Part shown: piece by piece, positions 36,061-43,411 of the stretch
How positions within the stretch are numbered: the first letter of the stretch is position 1
Layout of the letters: every line of letters starts with the position of its first letter
Origin: an uncultured Ruminococcus sp.
GTDB lineage: Bacteria; Bacillota; Clostridia; Oscillospirales; Ruminococcaceae
Length of the DNA stretch: 64,000 bases
NCBI GenBank assembly: GCA_910584195.1
Contig: CAJTYV010000001.1
Span: 192,818 to 256,817 of the forward strand
Direction: 5' to 3'
Notes under the pieces: generated by a model
What the model saw: only the letters and a program-made list of their open reading frames with translations
The model's database searches: none
What the model was told of the DNA's origin: nothing
Made by a program: the position numbers and the translations under genes

Positions 36061-36651
36061 TCAAGAAAATATATTACAGCAAAGATAAACTGTCAGTATA
36101 ATCACACCTGTTTCAAAGATACCATAAGTAATAACAAGTTCAATTATTGGTACGAAATCATGTTTTTCTATAAAGGAAAGTTCAGGATTTTCCGTATCGT
36201 AGATAACGGGTACTTTATCACAGCCCTCCTCATATTTTCTTAAAGGCGAAAGACTGCAGCACTTATATTCTTTACCGTCAACCCTGTATGCAACAACACT
36301 TGAACTCCTGCTACTCAAAGAACGTCTTACAAGAGTACCCAAAATACGTGTACCGTTTTTATTGAGCCTGACCATGCTATTCAGTTGTTTTGAAACAGAA
36401 AACAAAGCCCATAAAAGCGGGATATGAAACATTACAGTGCTGCCTATAAAAATGCCTTCATTTCCGAAAATATGTATGCAGATAAAAATTGATGCAAGTA
36501 CTGCAACGGCAAATGCAAATATTATCCAAAGAATCTTAAAAGCGATTTTCCTTGTGGATTTGTTTATCAGCAGATATATAAATACTGCACCAACCACAAA
36601 ATACAGCCAATATTCCACAACCATATCAACAATACTCATTTTAAGAAACAT
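36061..36651 (-). CDS. Uncharacterised membrane protein (DUF3592-like)
   Basis: 196 residues. Three hydrophobic segments lie at about 13-30, 38-58 and 68-85, and a fourth at the C-terminus (about 170-192). The 90-160 region is soluble and reads NGTRILGTLVRRS... VAYRVDGKEYKCCS... VPVIYDTENPELS, resembling DUF3592 proteins, where a small beta domain sits between membrane helices. GGGGA lies about six bases before the ATG. It stands alone between an element and lepA (divergent). Function unknown. Confidence 0.7.
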   Translation of the reverse strand: MFLKMSIVDMVVEYWLYFVVGAVFIYLLINKSTRKIAFKILWIIFAFAVAVLASIFICIHIFGNEGIFIGSTVMFHIPLLWALFSVSKQLNSMVRLNKNGTRILGTLVRRSLSSRSSSVVAYRVDGKEYKCCSLSPLRKYEEGCDKVPVIYDTENPELSFIEKHDFVPIIELVITYGIFETGVIILTVYLCCNIFS

Positions 36652-36715
36652 ACAAATCCCCCATTTTCATTATTATACACCATATTAGCAACTTTGTCAA
36701 CTTTTAAGAAAAGGC

Positions 36716-36744
36716 TTTACAAACCGGATTTTTTCTGCTATAAT
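36716..36744 (+). promoter_or_regulatory. lepA operon promoter
   Basis: TTTACA (36716-36721), 17-bp spacer, TATAAT (36739-36744); about 30 bases to the start codon. Confidence 0.75.
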
Positions 36745-36777
36745 ATATAATAATATCAACCGAAATGAGGAATGAAC

Positions 36778-38580
36778 TTGGCTAATAATAAAATCAGAAA
36801 TTTCTGCATCGTTGCGCATATAGATCACGGAAAATCCACTCTTGCCGACCGTATTCTCGAAAAAACAGAGACTGTCGCCGTCCGCGATATGGAAGATCAG
36901 CTCCTCGACAATATGGACATTGAACGTGAAAGGGGAATTACCATAAAAGCGCGCGCTGTCCGTCTGAAATATACAGCGCAGGACGGCGAGGACTATATCT
37001 TCAATCTCATTGATACGCCGGGTCACGTTGACTTCAATTATGAAGTATCGCGTTCGCTTGCAGCCTGCGAAGGAGCGATACTCGTTGTAGACGCTTCGCA
37101 AGGCATCGAAGCTCAGACGCTTGCCAACACTTATCTTGCAATCGAACACGATCTCGAAGTTGTTCCGGTCGTAAATAAGATAGACCTCCCCTCCGCCGAT
37201 CCCGAACGCGTATGCGCCGAAGTTGAAAACGTCATCGGTATCCCTGCAATGGATGCTCCGCGCATTTCAGCCAAAATGGGTACTAATATAGAGGAAGTCC
37301 TTGAACACATCGTCACCGATGTTCCCGCTCCCGACGGCGACCCCGAAAAACCCCTCAAAGCCCTTATTTTCGACAGCTACTACGATTCCTACAAGGGCGT
37401 TATCATTTACGTGCGCATCAAAGAGGGCAGGGTATCAATAGGAGACAATATTCGTTTAATGGCTACGGGAGCTGTTTTCAGCGTTGTCGAAGCAGGCTTT
37501 ATGGACGCTTCCTCACTGGTGAACAACGGCTGTCTCGAAGCAGGCGAGGTAGGCTATATTGCCGCCTCTATTAAAAGTATAGGCGATACGCGTGTGGGCG
37601 ATACGGTCACAAACAACGACTGTCCCTGCGATGAACCTCTCCCCGGCTACCGTAAGGTCAATCCTATGGTTTTCTCCGGAATTTATCCGGCTGACGGCGC
37701 AAAGTACGGCGATCTCCGTGAAGCCCTCGAAAAATTACAGCTCAATGACGCTTCTCTTTCATTTGAACCTGAGACTTCTATTGCGCTCGGATTCGGATTC
37801 CGCTGCGGATTCCTCGGACTTCTCCACATGGAGATAATTCAGGAACGATTGGAGCGCGAATACAATCTCGACCTTATAACGACCGCGCCGTCTGTTATCT
37901 ACAAAGTCACAATGACTAACGGAGAAGTACAGTATATCGACAACCCTACCAACTATCCCGACCCTGCTCTTATTCAGACTGCGGAAGAACCTATGGTAAA
38001 GGCAAGCATTCTCTCGCCCTCGGAATTTGTGGGCAACATCATGGAGCTTTGTCAGGACAGACGCGGAGTTTTCAAAGATATGAAGTACCTCGACGATACC
38101 CGAGTTGAACTGCACTACGAACTTCCCCTTAACGAGATAGTCTACGATTTTTTTGATGTGCTGAAATCACGCACAAAAGGCTATGCAAGTTTCGATTACG
38201 AAATGCTGGGATATGTCCCCTCAAAACTGGTCAAACTCGATATTCTCCTCAACGGCGACATCGTAGACGCTCTTTCATTTATTATCCATGCGGACAAGGC
38301 ATACGCCAGAGCGCGTAAAATAGCCGAAAAGCTTAAAGAAAACATTCCGCGGCAGCTTTTTGAAGTACCTATTCAGGCGGCTATCGGCGGAAAAATAATC
38401 GCACGCGAAACTGTAAAGGCAATGCGCAAAGACGTTCTTGCGAAATGCTACGGCGGCGACATTACGCGTAAAAAGAAACTCCTTGAAAAGCAGAAAGAGG
38501 GCAAAAAGCGCATGAGACAGCTCGGTACTGTCGAAGTACCGCAGGAAGCGTTCATGAGTGTTCTTAAACTTGACAGCTAA
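36778..38580 (+). CDS. lepA: Elongation factor 4
   Basis: Translational GTPase that back-translocates or remodels stalled ribosomes. GTPase motifs AHIDHGKST, DTPGH and NKIDLP are at the N-terminus; the LepA-specific C-terminal domain ends PQEAFMSVLKLDS. The start is TTG at 36778: AGGA (36768-36771) is six bases before it, whereas the ATG at 36772 touches that site. The product is 600 residues. First gene of a plus-strand run with three small genes and hemW; lepA-hemW linkage is widespread. Confidence 0.94.
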   Translation: MANNKIRNFCIVAHIDHGKSTLADRILEKTETVAVRDMEDQLLDNMDIERERGITIKARAVRLKYTAQDGEDYIFNLIDTPGHVDFNYEVSRSLAACEGAILVVDASQGIEAQTLANTYLAIEHDLEVVPVVNKIDLPSADPERVCAEVENVIGIPAMDAPRISAKMGTNIEEVLEHIVTDVPAPDGDPEKPLKALIFDSYYDSYKGVIIYVRIKEGRVSIGDNIRLMATGAVFSVVEAGFMDASSLVNNGCLEAGEVGYIAASIKSIGDTRVGDTVTNNDCPCDEPLPGYRKVNPMVFSGIYPADGAKYGDLREALEKLQLNDASLSFEPETSIALGFGFRCGFLGLLHMEIIQERLEREYNLDLITTAPSVIYKVTMTNGEVQYIDNPTNYPDPALIQTAEEPMVKASILSPSEFVGNIMELCQDRRGVFKDMKYLDDTRVELHYELPLNEIVYDFFDVLKSRTKGYASFDYEMLGYVPSKLVKLDILLNGDIVDALSFIIHADKAYARARKIAEKLKENIPRQLFEVPIQAAIGGKIIARETVKAMRKDVLAKCYGGDITRKKKLLEKQKEGKKRMRQLGTVEVPQEAFMSVLKLDS

Positions 38581-38599
38581 AAATTAATGGTGATTTTCC

Positions 38600-38920
38600 A
38601 TGAAGTATGCTATAGACATATTGACTGCCAAAAGAAAAGAAATTGTAAATGAATTGAAAAAACAAGATACTGACAGAAACAGAAATCTTGAAAATCTCAA
38701 ATCCATTGACAAGGCATTGAAATGGCTTGATATGCTCGAAAAAAACAACGTTGAAAATGCCGGTCTGTTTGAGTTTCTGCGTCTGCCTTACAAGGAAAAC
38801 TGTTTCGCATCTTACAGAATCATGTGTGACAATGAAGCGGAATCCATTCAGGATTTACATGATGAAAATATTGAACTTTTTCCAAATGATATAATACTCA
38901 AAAAGAAAACAGTAAGGTGA
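38600..38920 (+). CDS. Uncharacterised 106-residue protein
   Basis: Not recognised. The N-terminal half (about 1-50) is a charged helix likely to form a coiled coil (AKRKEIVNELKKQ ... ENLKSIDKALKWLDML). The C-terminal half has Cys, Tyr and acidic residues without a motif. No membrane segment. It starts 19 bases after lepA, with GGTGAT as a possible ribosome site, and is followed four bases later by another small gene. Confidence 0.7.
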   Translation: MKYAIDILTAKRKEIVNELKKQDTDRNRNLENLKSIDKALKWLDMLEKNNVENAGLFEFLRLPYKENCFASYRIMCDNEAESIQDLHDENIELFPNDIILKKKTVR

Positions 38921-38924
38921 AATT

Positions 38925-39083
38925 ATGTTTTTTAACAAAAAAGCAAGAAAACTGAAAATGCGCCGTATGTATATGCCGTCCGACAGACTCGAAAAAGTGT
39001 GCAAAACAAGATTAATCAAAACCGAACTCAACACCGTTCCGCTTTGCATCACGCTTACGGAACTCAAACCGAAAGGAGAATGA
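38925..39083 (+). CDS. Small basic protein, 52 residues
   Basis: Not recognised. MFFNKKARKLKMRRMYMPSD is strongly basic, followed by RLEKVCKTRLIKTELN and a Thr/Leu-rich end. AAGGTG lies six bases before the ATG, its stop (TGA) is separated by one base from the next ATG, and the next gene's ribosome site (AAAGGAG) is inside its end. These spacings support a real gene. Basic character suggests nucleic-acid or ribosome contact, but this is a guess. Confidence 0.6.
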   Translation: MFFNKKARKLKMRRMYMPSDRLEKVCKTRLIKTELNTVPLCITLTELKPKGE

Positions 39084-39084
39084 A

Positions 39085-39441
39085 ATGAGCAATATCTATA
39101 ATTGTCCGCACTGCGGAAAGAAAACCTTTAATCCATGGAAAAAGGCATTTGCCGGACAGCTCAATTCTCCCGGAAAGGTCTGCATGGAATGCGGCAGAAA
39201 ATGCGTGAACGGAAAGGGTGCGACTATTTTCAACGCCGTATACAGCCTGATAGCTTTTGCGCTTATCGTTGTCGTTTATCTGAAAACTCCCGACTGGCGC
39301 GGAACAGCCCTTAACTGGATAGCATACTATGAAGTATTTATATGCGTTGGACTGTTCCTGTCTATTCTCATAATTCCTAAAGCAGTTAACGCATTTTTCT
39401 TTAAACTTGCTCCGGCTATCAGAATCGACGCTGTTAAATGA
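39085..39441 (+). CDS. Zinc-ribbon membrane protein, 118 residues
   Basis: The N-terminus has CPHCGKKTF ... CMECGRKC, a four-cysteine zinc ribbon (about 6-38). Two hydrophobic helices follow (about 48-66 and 78-100). Topology and function unknown; zinc-ribbon plus membrane helices occurs in many small Firmicutes proteins. The ATG overlaps the end of the preceding gene by context (TGAAATG), and its own stop overlaps hemW by four bases, so it is translated with hemW. Confidence 0.75.
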   Translation: MSNIYNCPHCGKKTFNPWKKAFAGQLNSPGKVCMECGRKCVNGKGATIFNAVYSLIAFALIVVVYLKTPDWRGTALNWIAYYEVFICVGLFLSILIIPKAVNAFFFKLAPAIRIDAVK

Positions 39442-40532
39442 ATACCCTCGGACTTTATATCCATGTTCCGTTCTGCGGAAAAAAATGCCGTTACTGCGAT
39501 TTTTATTCCGTCAGCTATACAAAAGCGAATGCAGACGCCTATACAAATGCCGTTTTGAGAAATATCAAGCATTATTCCGACAAAACCGCAGTTCTCGATA
39601 CTATCTATTTCGGCGGAGGTACTCCGTCTTTGCTGTCTGCGGAACAAATTTCACGCTTTATTACAGATATAAAGGCAAGCTTCAAGCTGTCCGCTGATGC
39701 GGAGATAACTCTTGAAGCCAATCCGAATACCCTGACGTATGAAAAGCTGGCAAAGCTTCGTGAAATCGGAATAAATCGGCTGTCTGTCGGCATCCAGTCC
39801 ATGATAGATGACGAATTGAAGCTGCTCGGGCGAACTCATACTGCCGAACGGGCGGTAAGATGCGTTTATGATGCGGAAAAAGCAGGATTCAGCAATATTT
39901 CTTGTGATCTCATGATAGCCTTGCCGGAACAAACATCGGAAAAGCTGAGATTTTCCATTGATGCAATGGCGGAGCTTCCAATACAGCATATTTCCGCATA
40001 TATGCTAAAAATCGAGAAAGGCACTCCCTTTGACTGCAAGGAGATGCGAAACGCTCTGCCGAACGACGACGCTGCCGCTGAACTGTACATGACTGCGGCG
40101 AAAAAACTTCGGAAACATGGCTTCTTGCAGTACGAGGTATCGAATTTTGCCAAAACAGGCTTTGAAAGCCGCCATAACTGCCGTTACTGGAAGTGCCTTG
40201 ACTATATTGGTATTGGTCCGTCGGCGCATTCATGCTATAATGGTAAGCGTTTTGCCGCAGTCTCCGATGCAGCGGCGTTTATCGCATCGCCTGTTCAGCA
40301 GACGAAAATAACAGACAGCTCTCCTTGCGGATATGAGGAGTTTTCGATGCTCCGCCTGAGACTTGCAGAAGGACTTTATTTAAAAGATATTGAACCCCAT
40401 AGAAGTGCAATCGAAAAAAAAATCCCCCCGCTTGTTAAAGCAGGGTACGTTAAATATGACGGTGAAAGAGTTTCTCTTACGCCAAAAGGCTTTCTCATGT
40501 CTAATTCAGTTATTGAATATCTTATTTTTTAG
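39438..40532 (+). CDS. hemW: Radical SAM heme chaperone HemW
   Basis: 364-residue relative of oxygen-independent coproporphyrinogen oxidase. CGKKCRYCDF (13-22) gives the CxxxCxxCxF pattern; the fourth Cys of true HemN is replaced by Phe, as in HemW, a heme-binding chaperone. GGGTPS and the C-terminal winged region are present. It follows the zinc-ribbon gene with a four-base overlap. A weak hairpin follows the stop, next to the convergent sigF. No heme synthesis genes are nearby. Confidence 0.9.
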   Translation: MNTLGLYIHVPFCGKKCRYCDFYSVSYTKANADAYTNAVLRNIKHYSDKTAVLDTIYFGGGTPSLLSAEQISRFITDIKASFKLSADAEITLEANPNTLTYEKLAKLREIGINRLSVGIQSMIDDELKLLGRTHTAERAVRCVYDAEKAGFSNISCDLMIALPEQTSEKLRFSIDAMAELPIQHISAYMLKIEKGTPFDCKEMRNALPNDDAAAELYMTAAKKLRKHGFLQYEVSNFAKTGFESRHNCRYWKCLDYIGIGPSAHSCYNGKRFAAVSDAAAFIASPVQQTKITDSSPCGYEEFSMLRLRLAEGLYLKDIEPHRSAIEKKIPPLVKAGYVKYDGERVSLTPKGFLMSNSVIEYLIF

Positions 40533-40565
40533 GGCGATACCGTACAAAAATTGTGCGGTGCTGCC
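40533..40565. terminator. Hairpin between convergent hemW and sigF
   Basis: Imperfect stem around ACCGTACAA / TTGTGCGGT with outer GGC/GCC pairs, filling the gap between the two stops. Confidence 0.5.
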
Positions 40566-41219
40566 TTAAATATCAAGCAGCTCCTTTCGCATCTGTACAA
40601 GGAGCTTTTTTTCGCGCCTTGACACCTGCACCTGCGTCATACCGAGTATCTTTGCTGTTTTTGATTGAGTTAAATTTTTAAAATATCTCAATTCAAGAAG
40701 CATTCTGTCATTTTCGGGCAAGGCTGTCATTATCTGCCGCAAGGCAAGAAGGTCTAATATCTGCTCATCGGGAGCTTCAACAGGCACATCAAGCTGTCCC
40801 TCACTGTCGTCAGAAGCCGTCAATGACAAAAGAGGCTGAGCCGCACATAAAGCTTCTGATATATCTGTCTCGGATTCCCCCGAAAGTTCTGCTAGCTCGC
40901 TGATCGCCGGCTCTCTCCCCTCGCGCTGAAAAAATTCCGAGCATATCTTTTGCAGTCTCATAGAAAGTTCTTTAAGGCTTCTGCTGACGCGAAGCGTTCC
41001 TCCGTCACGAAAAAGTCTCTTTATTTCTCCAAGAATAACAGGTACGGCATATGTGGAAAATTTTACTCCCCTGTCCGGATCAAAAGCTTTGACTGCTTTC
41101 AGAAGTCCAAGACAGCCTGCCGAATACAAATCGTCATATTCGATTCCCCGTCCGCGAAAACGGTTGGCACAAAGATGAACCAGCCCTAAATTTTCCTCAG
41201 CCTTTACTTCAGTCCCCAT
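40566..41219 (-). CDS. sigF: Sporulation sigma factor SigF
   Basis: 217-residue sigma-70 family factor of the SigB/F/G type. Region 2 reads YDDLYSAGCLGLLKAVKAFDPDRGVKFSTYAVPVILGEIKRLFRD; region 4 ends LTQSKTAKILGMTQVQVSRREKK, a helix-turn-helix. It directs forespore transcription early after asymmetric division. Identity as SigF rather than SigG rests on the operon: it overlaps spoIIAB by 11 bases. It should be held inactive by SpoIIAB until dephosphorylated SpoIIAA releases it. Confidence 0.93.
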   Translation of the reverse strand: MGTEVKAEENLGLVHLCANRFRGRGIEYDDLYSAGCLGLLKAVKAFDPDRGVKFSTYAVPVILGEIKRLFRDGGTLRVSRSLKELSMRLQKICSEFFQREGREPAISELAELSGESETDISEALCAAQPLLSLTASDDSEGQLDVPVEAPDEQILDLLALRQIMTALPENDRMLLELRYFKNLTQSKTAKILGMTQVQVSRREKKLLVQMRKELLDI

Positions 41220-41646
41220 GAACGCCGAGCCTCTTGCGCATCGTTACCGTTGTCCCCTTGCCGACTTTGCTCTTCACCGCCAGCTTGTCCATAAAACTTT
41301 CCATTACGGAAAATCCCAGACCCGAACGTTCCTCATCAGGAGCTGTCGTAAAAAGCGGCTCCATTGCCTGCTCAACATCGGGTATACCGCATCCGCTGTC
41401 CTTGATTCTTATGTATATTTCACGGCTTGCAAGAAGCTTTATCGTCAGTTCGATCTTTCCCTGAGTCCCTCTGTAACCATGAACTATAGCGTTAGTTACA
41501 GCCTCCGACACCGCTGTACGGATATCCGAAAGCTCTTCGACAGTCGGGTCAGACTGTATCACAAAAGATGATACCGCCGCTCTCGCCGTCCCCTCGTTAA
41601 CAGAATGAGAGGGCAGAATAATTTTTATTTCGTTTACTGTTTCCAT
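41209..41646 (-). CDS. spoIIAB: Anti-sigma F factor SpoIIAB
   Basis: 145-residue serine kinase and anti-sigma factor of the GHKL fold. The N box EAVTNAIVHGY, G1 box IKDSGCGIPD and G2 box RSGLGFSVM are intact, so ATP binding and phosphorylation of SpoIIAA are expected. It starts nine bases after the SpoIIAA stop and overlaps sigF. Confidence 0.94.
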   Translation of the reverse strand: METVNEIKIILPSHSVNEGTARAAVSSFVIQSDPTVEELSDIRTAVSEAVTNAIVHGYRGTQGKIELTIKLLASREIYIRIKDSGCGIPDVEQAMEPLFTTAPDEERSGLGFSVMESFMDKLAVKSKVGKGTTVTMRKRLGVHGD

Positions 41647-41655
41647 CGTATCACC

Positions 41656-41961
41656 TCACACTATTTTTACTATCCGCTCAATGCCCGATAATTTGAGAAC
41701 ACGCCGTATGTATGGCTGCGGACCTCGTATTTCAAGCTGTCCGCCGCATTCTTTCATAAGCTTATACCTGCCGATTATCAGTCCTATTCCCGAACTGTCC
41801 ATAAAGGTTATCCCGGTAAAGTCCATTGCAAGTCTGTCCGGCTGCATGGTTATTACAAAACGGTCTATTTCTGATCTCAGCGACTTTGCCGTATGATGAT
41901 CTATCTCACCGCTGAGCATCGCTATTGCCGTGCCGTTTTCTGATTTGATACTGATTTTCAT
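41656..41961 (-). CDS. spoIIAA: Anti-sigma F factor antagonist SpoIIAA
   Basis: 101-residue STAS-domain protein. The phosphorylated Ser lies in TFMDSSGIGLI, and AMLSGEIDHHTAKSLRSEID matches the family start. Dephosphorylated by SpoIIE (not in this window) it binds SpoIIAB and frees SigF. First gene of the spoIIA operon; a sigma-H-like promoter lies about 50-75 bases upstream. Confidence 0.94.
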   Translation of the reverse strand: MKISIKSENGTAIAMLSGEIDHHTAKSLRSEIDRFVITMQPDRLAMDFTGITFMDSSGIGLIIGRYKLMKECGGQLEIRGPQPYIRRVLKLSGIERIVKIV

Positions 41962-42008
41962 TGCTCATCCACCCCTTTTGTCATCACTGTCCGCAACTTT
42001 AGCAGTAA

Positions 42009-42036
42009 ACTCTGCCCCTTGCCCAAAATATCCTTT
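42009..42036 (-). promoter_or_regulatory. Candidate sigma-H promoter of the spoIIA operon
   Basis: AAAGGATAT (42036-42028), 12-bp spacer, GCAGAGT (42015-42009). Matches RNAGGAWWW fully and RNNGAAT at six of seven positions. B. subtilis spoIIA is transcribed by sigma-H with Spo0A. No clear Spo0A box was located. Confidence 0.5.
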
Positions 42037-42201
42037 TTGGCAAAAAGTAATCGTTCAAAGCTCTGCTTTCAGCAAGCAGACAGCGCTTTTGTCATTGGTA
42101 ACCATATTATAACACTGCATAATCAAAAAAACTGTCGAAGCAAAGCAGCAGGACCGCAAAAATTTTGTACTTGAAATTCCTGCAAAAATTAAAGCAAAAC
42201 A

Positions 42202-42230
42202 TTGAAAAATTTTTTTGAACGTGTTATAAT
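42202..42230 (+). promoter_or_regulatory. Promoter of the flavin reductase gene
   Basis: TTGAAA (42202-42207), 17-bp spacer, TATAAT (42225-42230). Confidence 0.7.
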
Positions 42231-42268
42231 GTAATCAATAAACATTATTACATAAAAAGGAGTTTTCT

Positions 42269-42871
42269 ATGCCGAAACAATTCTGGAAGGGCAGCGCGCT
42301 TCTCGCCCCTGTTCCTGCCGCACTCGTCACCTGCGGAACGGCAGAATCACCGAACGTTCTGACGATCGGCTGGACAGGTATTGTCTGCACACGTCCGCCC
42401 ATGACTTATATTTCAGTTCGCCCCGAACGCTTTTCCCATGATATTATAAAAAAAACAGGCGAATTTGTTATAAATCTGACATCTTCATCTATGGTAAGAG
42501 AAGTTGATTTCTGCGGAGTGAAAAGCGGACGGGACATTGATAAATTAACTGCATGCGGATTTCATGCCATTCCTGCCGTAAAGGTCAGCGCCCCTCTTAT
42601 TGAAGAATGTCCCGTAAGCCTTGAATGTAAGGTGATTGAGAGCAGGCTTCTCGGCAGCCACACCATGTTCTTAGCCGAAATAATAGGCGTTGACGCAGAC
42701 GAAAAGTACATCGACAGCAAGGGCAAACTGAATTTGCAGCAATGCGGTCTCACTGCCTACGCCCACGGAGAGTATTTCGCTTTGGGACGCAAACTCGGCG
42801 ACTTCGGTTTTTCGGTGAGAAAAAAGAAAAAGAATAAAACAAAAACTGCCCCTAAAAAATCAGAAAAATAA
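42269..42871 (+). CDS. Flavin reductase / FMN-binding split-barrel protein
   Basis: 200-residue protein of the flavin reductase-like family (split barrel). PVPAALVTCGTAESPNVLTIGW and TRPPMTYISVRPERFSHDIIKKTGEFVINL are the FMN-binding strands. It likely reduces flavin with NAD(P)H or carries FMN in electron transfer. The Lys-rich C-terminus (KKKKNKTKTAPKKSEK) is unusual. It has its own promoter and is a single-gene unit, divergent from spoIIA. Confidence 0.88.
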   Translation: MPKQFWKGSALLAPVPAALVTCGTAESPNVLTIGWTGIVCTRPPMTYISVRPERFSHDIIKKTGEFVINLTSSSMVREVDFCGVKSGRDIDKLTACGFHAIPAVKVSAPLIEECPVSLECKVIESRLLGSHTMFLAEIIGVDADEKYIDSKGKLNLQQCGLTAYAHGEYFALGRKLGDFGFSVRKKKKNKTKTAPKKSEK

Positions 42872-42888
42872 AAACCTATTCCGATTGC

Positions 42889-43227
42889 TCACGTAGCGAT
42901 ATCCTCTATAAACTGCTGCAATTCATAATCCGATTCAATAGCTATCCCCTCGTAAAGCTGCTCCTTATCATAGTCGGAAAGCAAAGAAAAATCATAATCT
43001 ATGACACGGTAAGGCATCATGCTGTCTCCCTTAAAAACTCCTATTCTCCCATTGTATTCTCGAACTGTACACACTGCGGCAGGCATCTCGGCAGGAATGT
43101 CCGAAATCTTTGACGCAAGTCTCTGCCTATGCAGTGACTGACCCATTGTGCATATCACTATAAATCCCGATACGGTTATAGCGGTCATTAAAGTTAAATA
43201 TATTTTCTTGTCGAGTGAACGTATCAT
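42889..43227 (-). CDS. Membrane-anchored BofC C-terminal-like protein
   Basis: 112 residues: one N-terminal hydrophobic helix (about 10-28), then a domain (about 48-112) reading VREYNGRIGVFKGDS ... LSSYDKEQ-like LLSDYDKEQLYEGIAIESDYELQQFIED. This pattern (EYNG.I.VF; D...L...D...L..GI...S..EL...IED) resembles the C-terminal domain of BofC-type sporulation proteins seen in many clostridia. The residue match is partial, so the family call is moderate. Location outside the membrane is inferred. It is close to spoIIA but on its own. Confidence 0.6.
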   Translation of the reverse strand: MIRSLDKKIYLTLMTAITVSGFIVICTMGQSLHRQRLASKISDIPAEMPAAVCTVREYNGRIGVFKGDSMMPYRVIDYDFSLLSDYDKEQLYEGIAIESDYELQQFIEDIAT

Positions 43228-43314
43228 ATTGTCGCTCCTTTGCTTAAAATCTTGCTTATATTTTCCCCCGTTTTTGCTAAATTATACAAATTAAAAAAAA
43301 TTTCTTCCAAGCTC

Positions 43315-43343
43315 TTAACAAATACGTTTTTTTATGATATAAT
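43315..43343 (+). promoter_or_regulatory. Promoter of the class A PBP gene
   Basis: TTAACA (43315-43320), 17-bp spacer, TATAAT (43338-43343). It places the transcript start near 43350, which rules out the GTG at 43349 as a start codon. Confidence 0.7.
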
Positions 43344-43411
43344 ATAATGTGTGTAAGTATACGACATTTCAACAGAAAGGAGAAAGGCGCATAACCGCGT
43401 CTAAAGACAAA

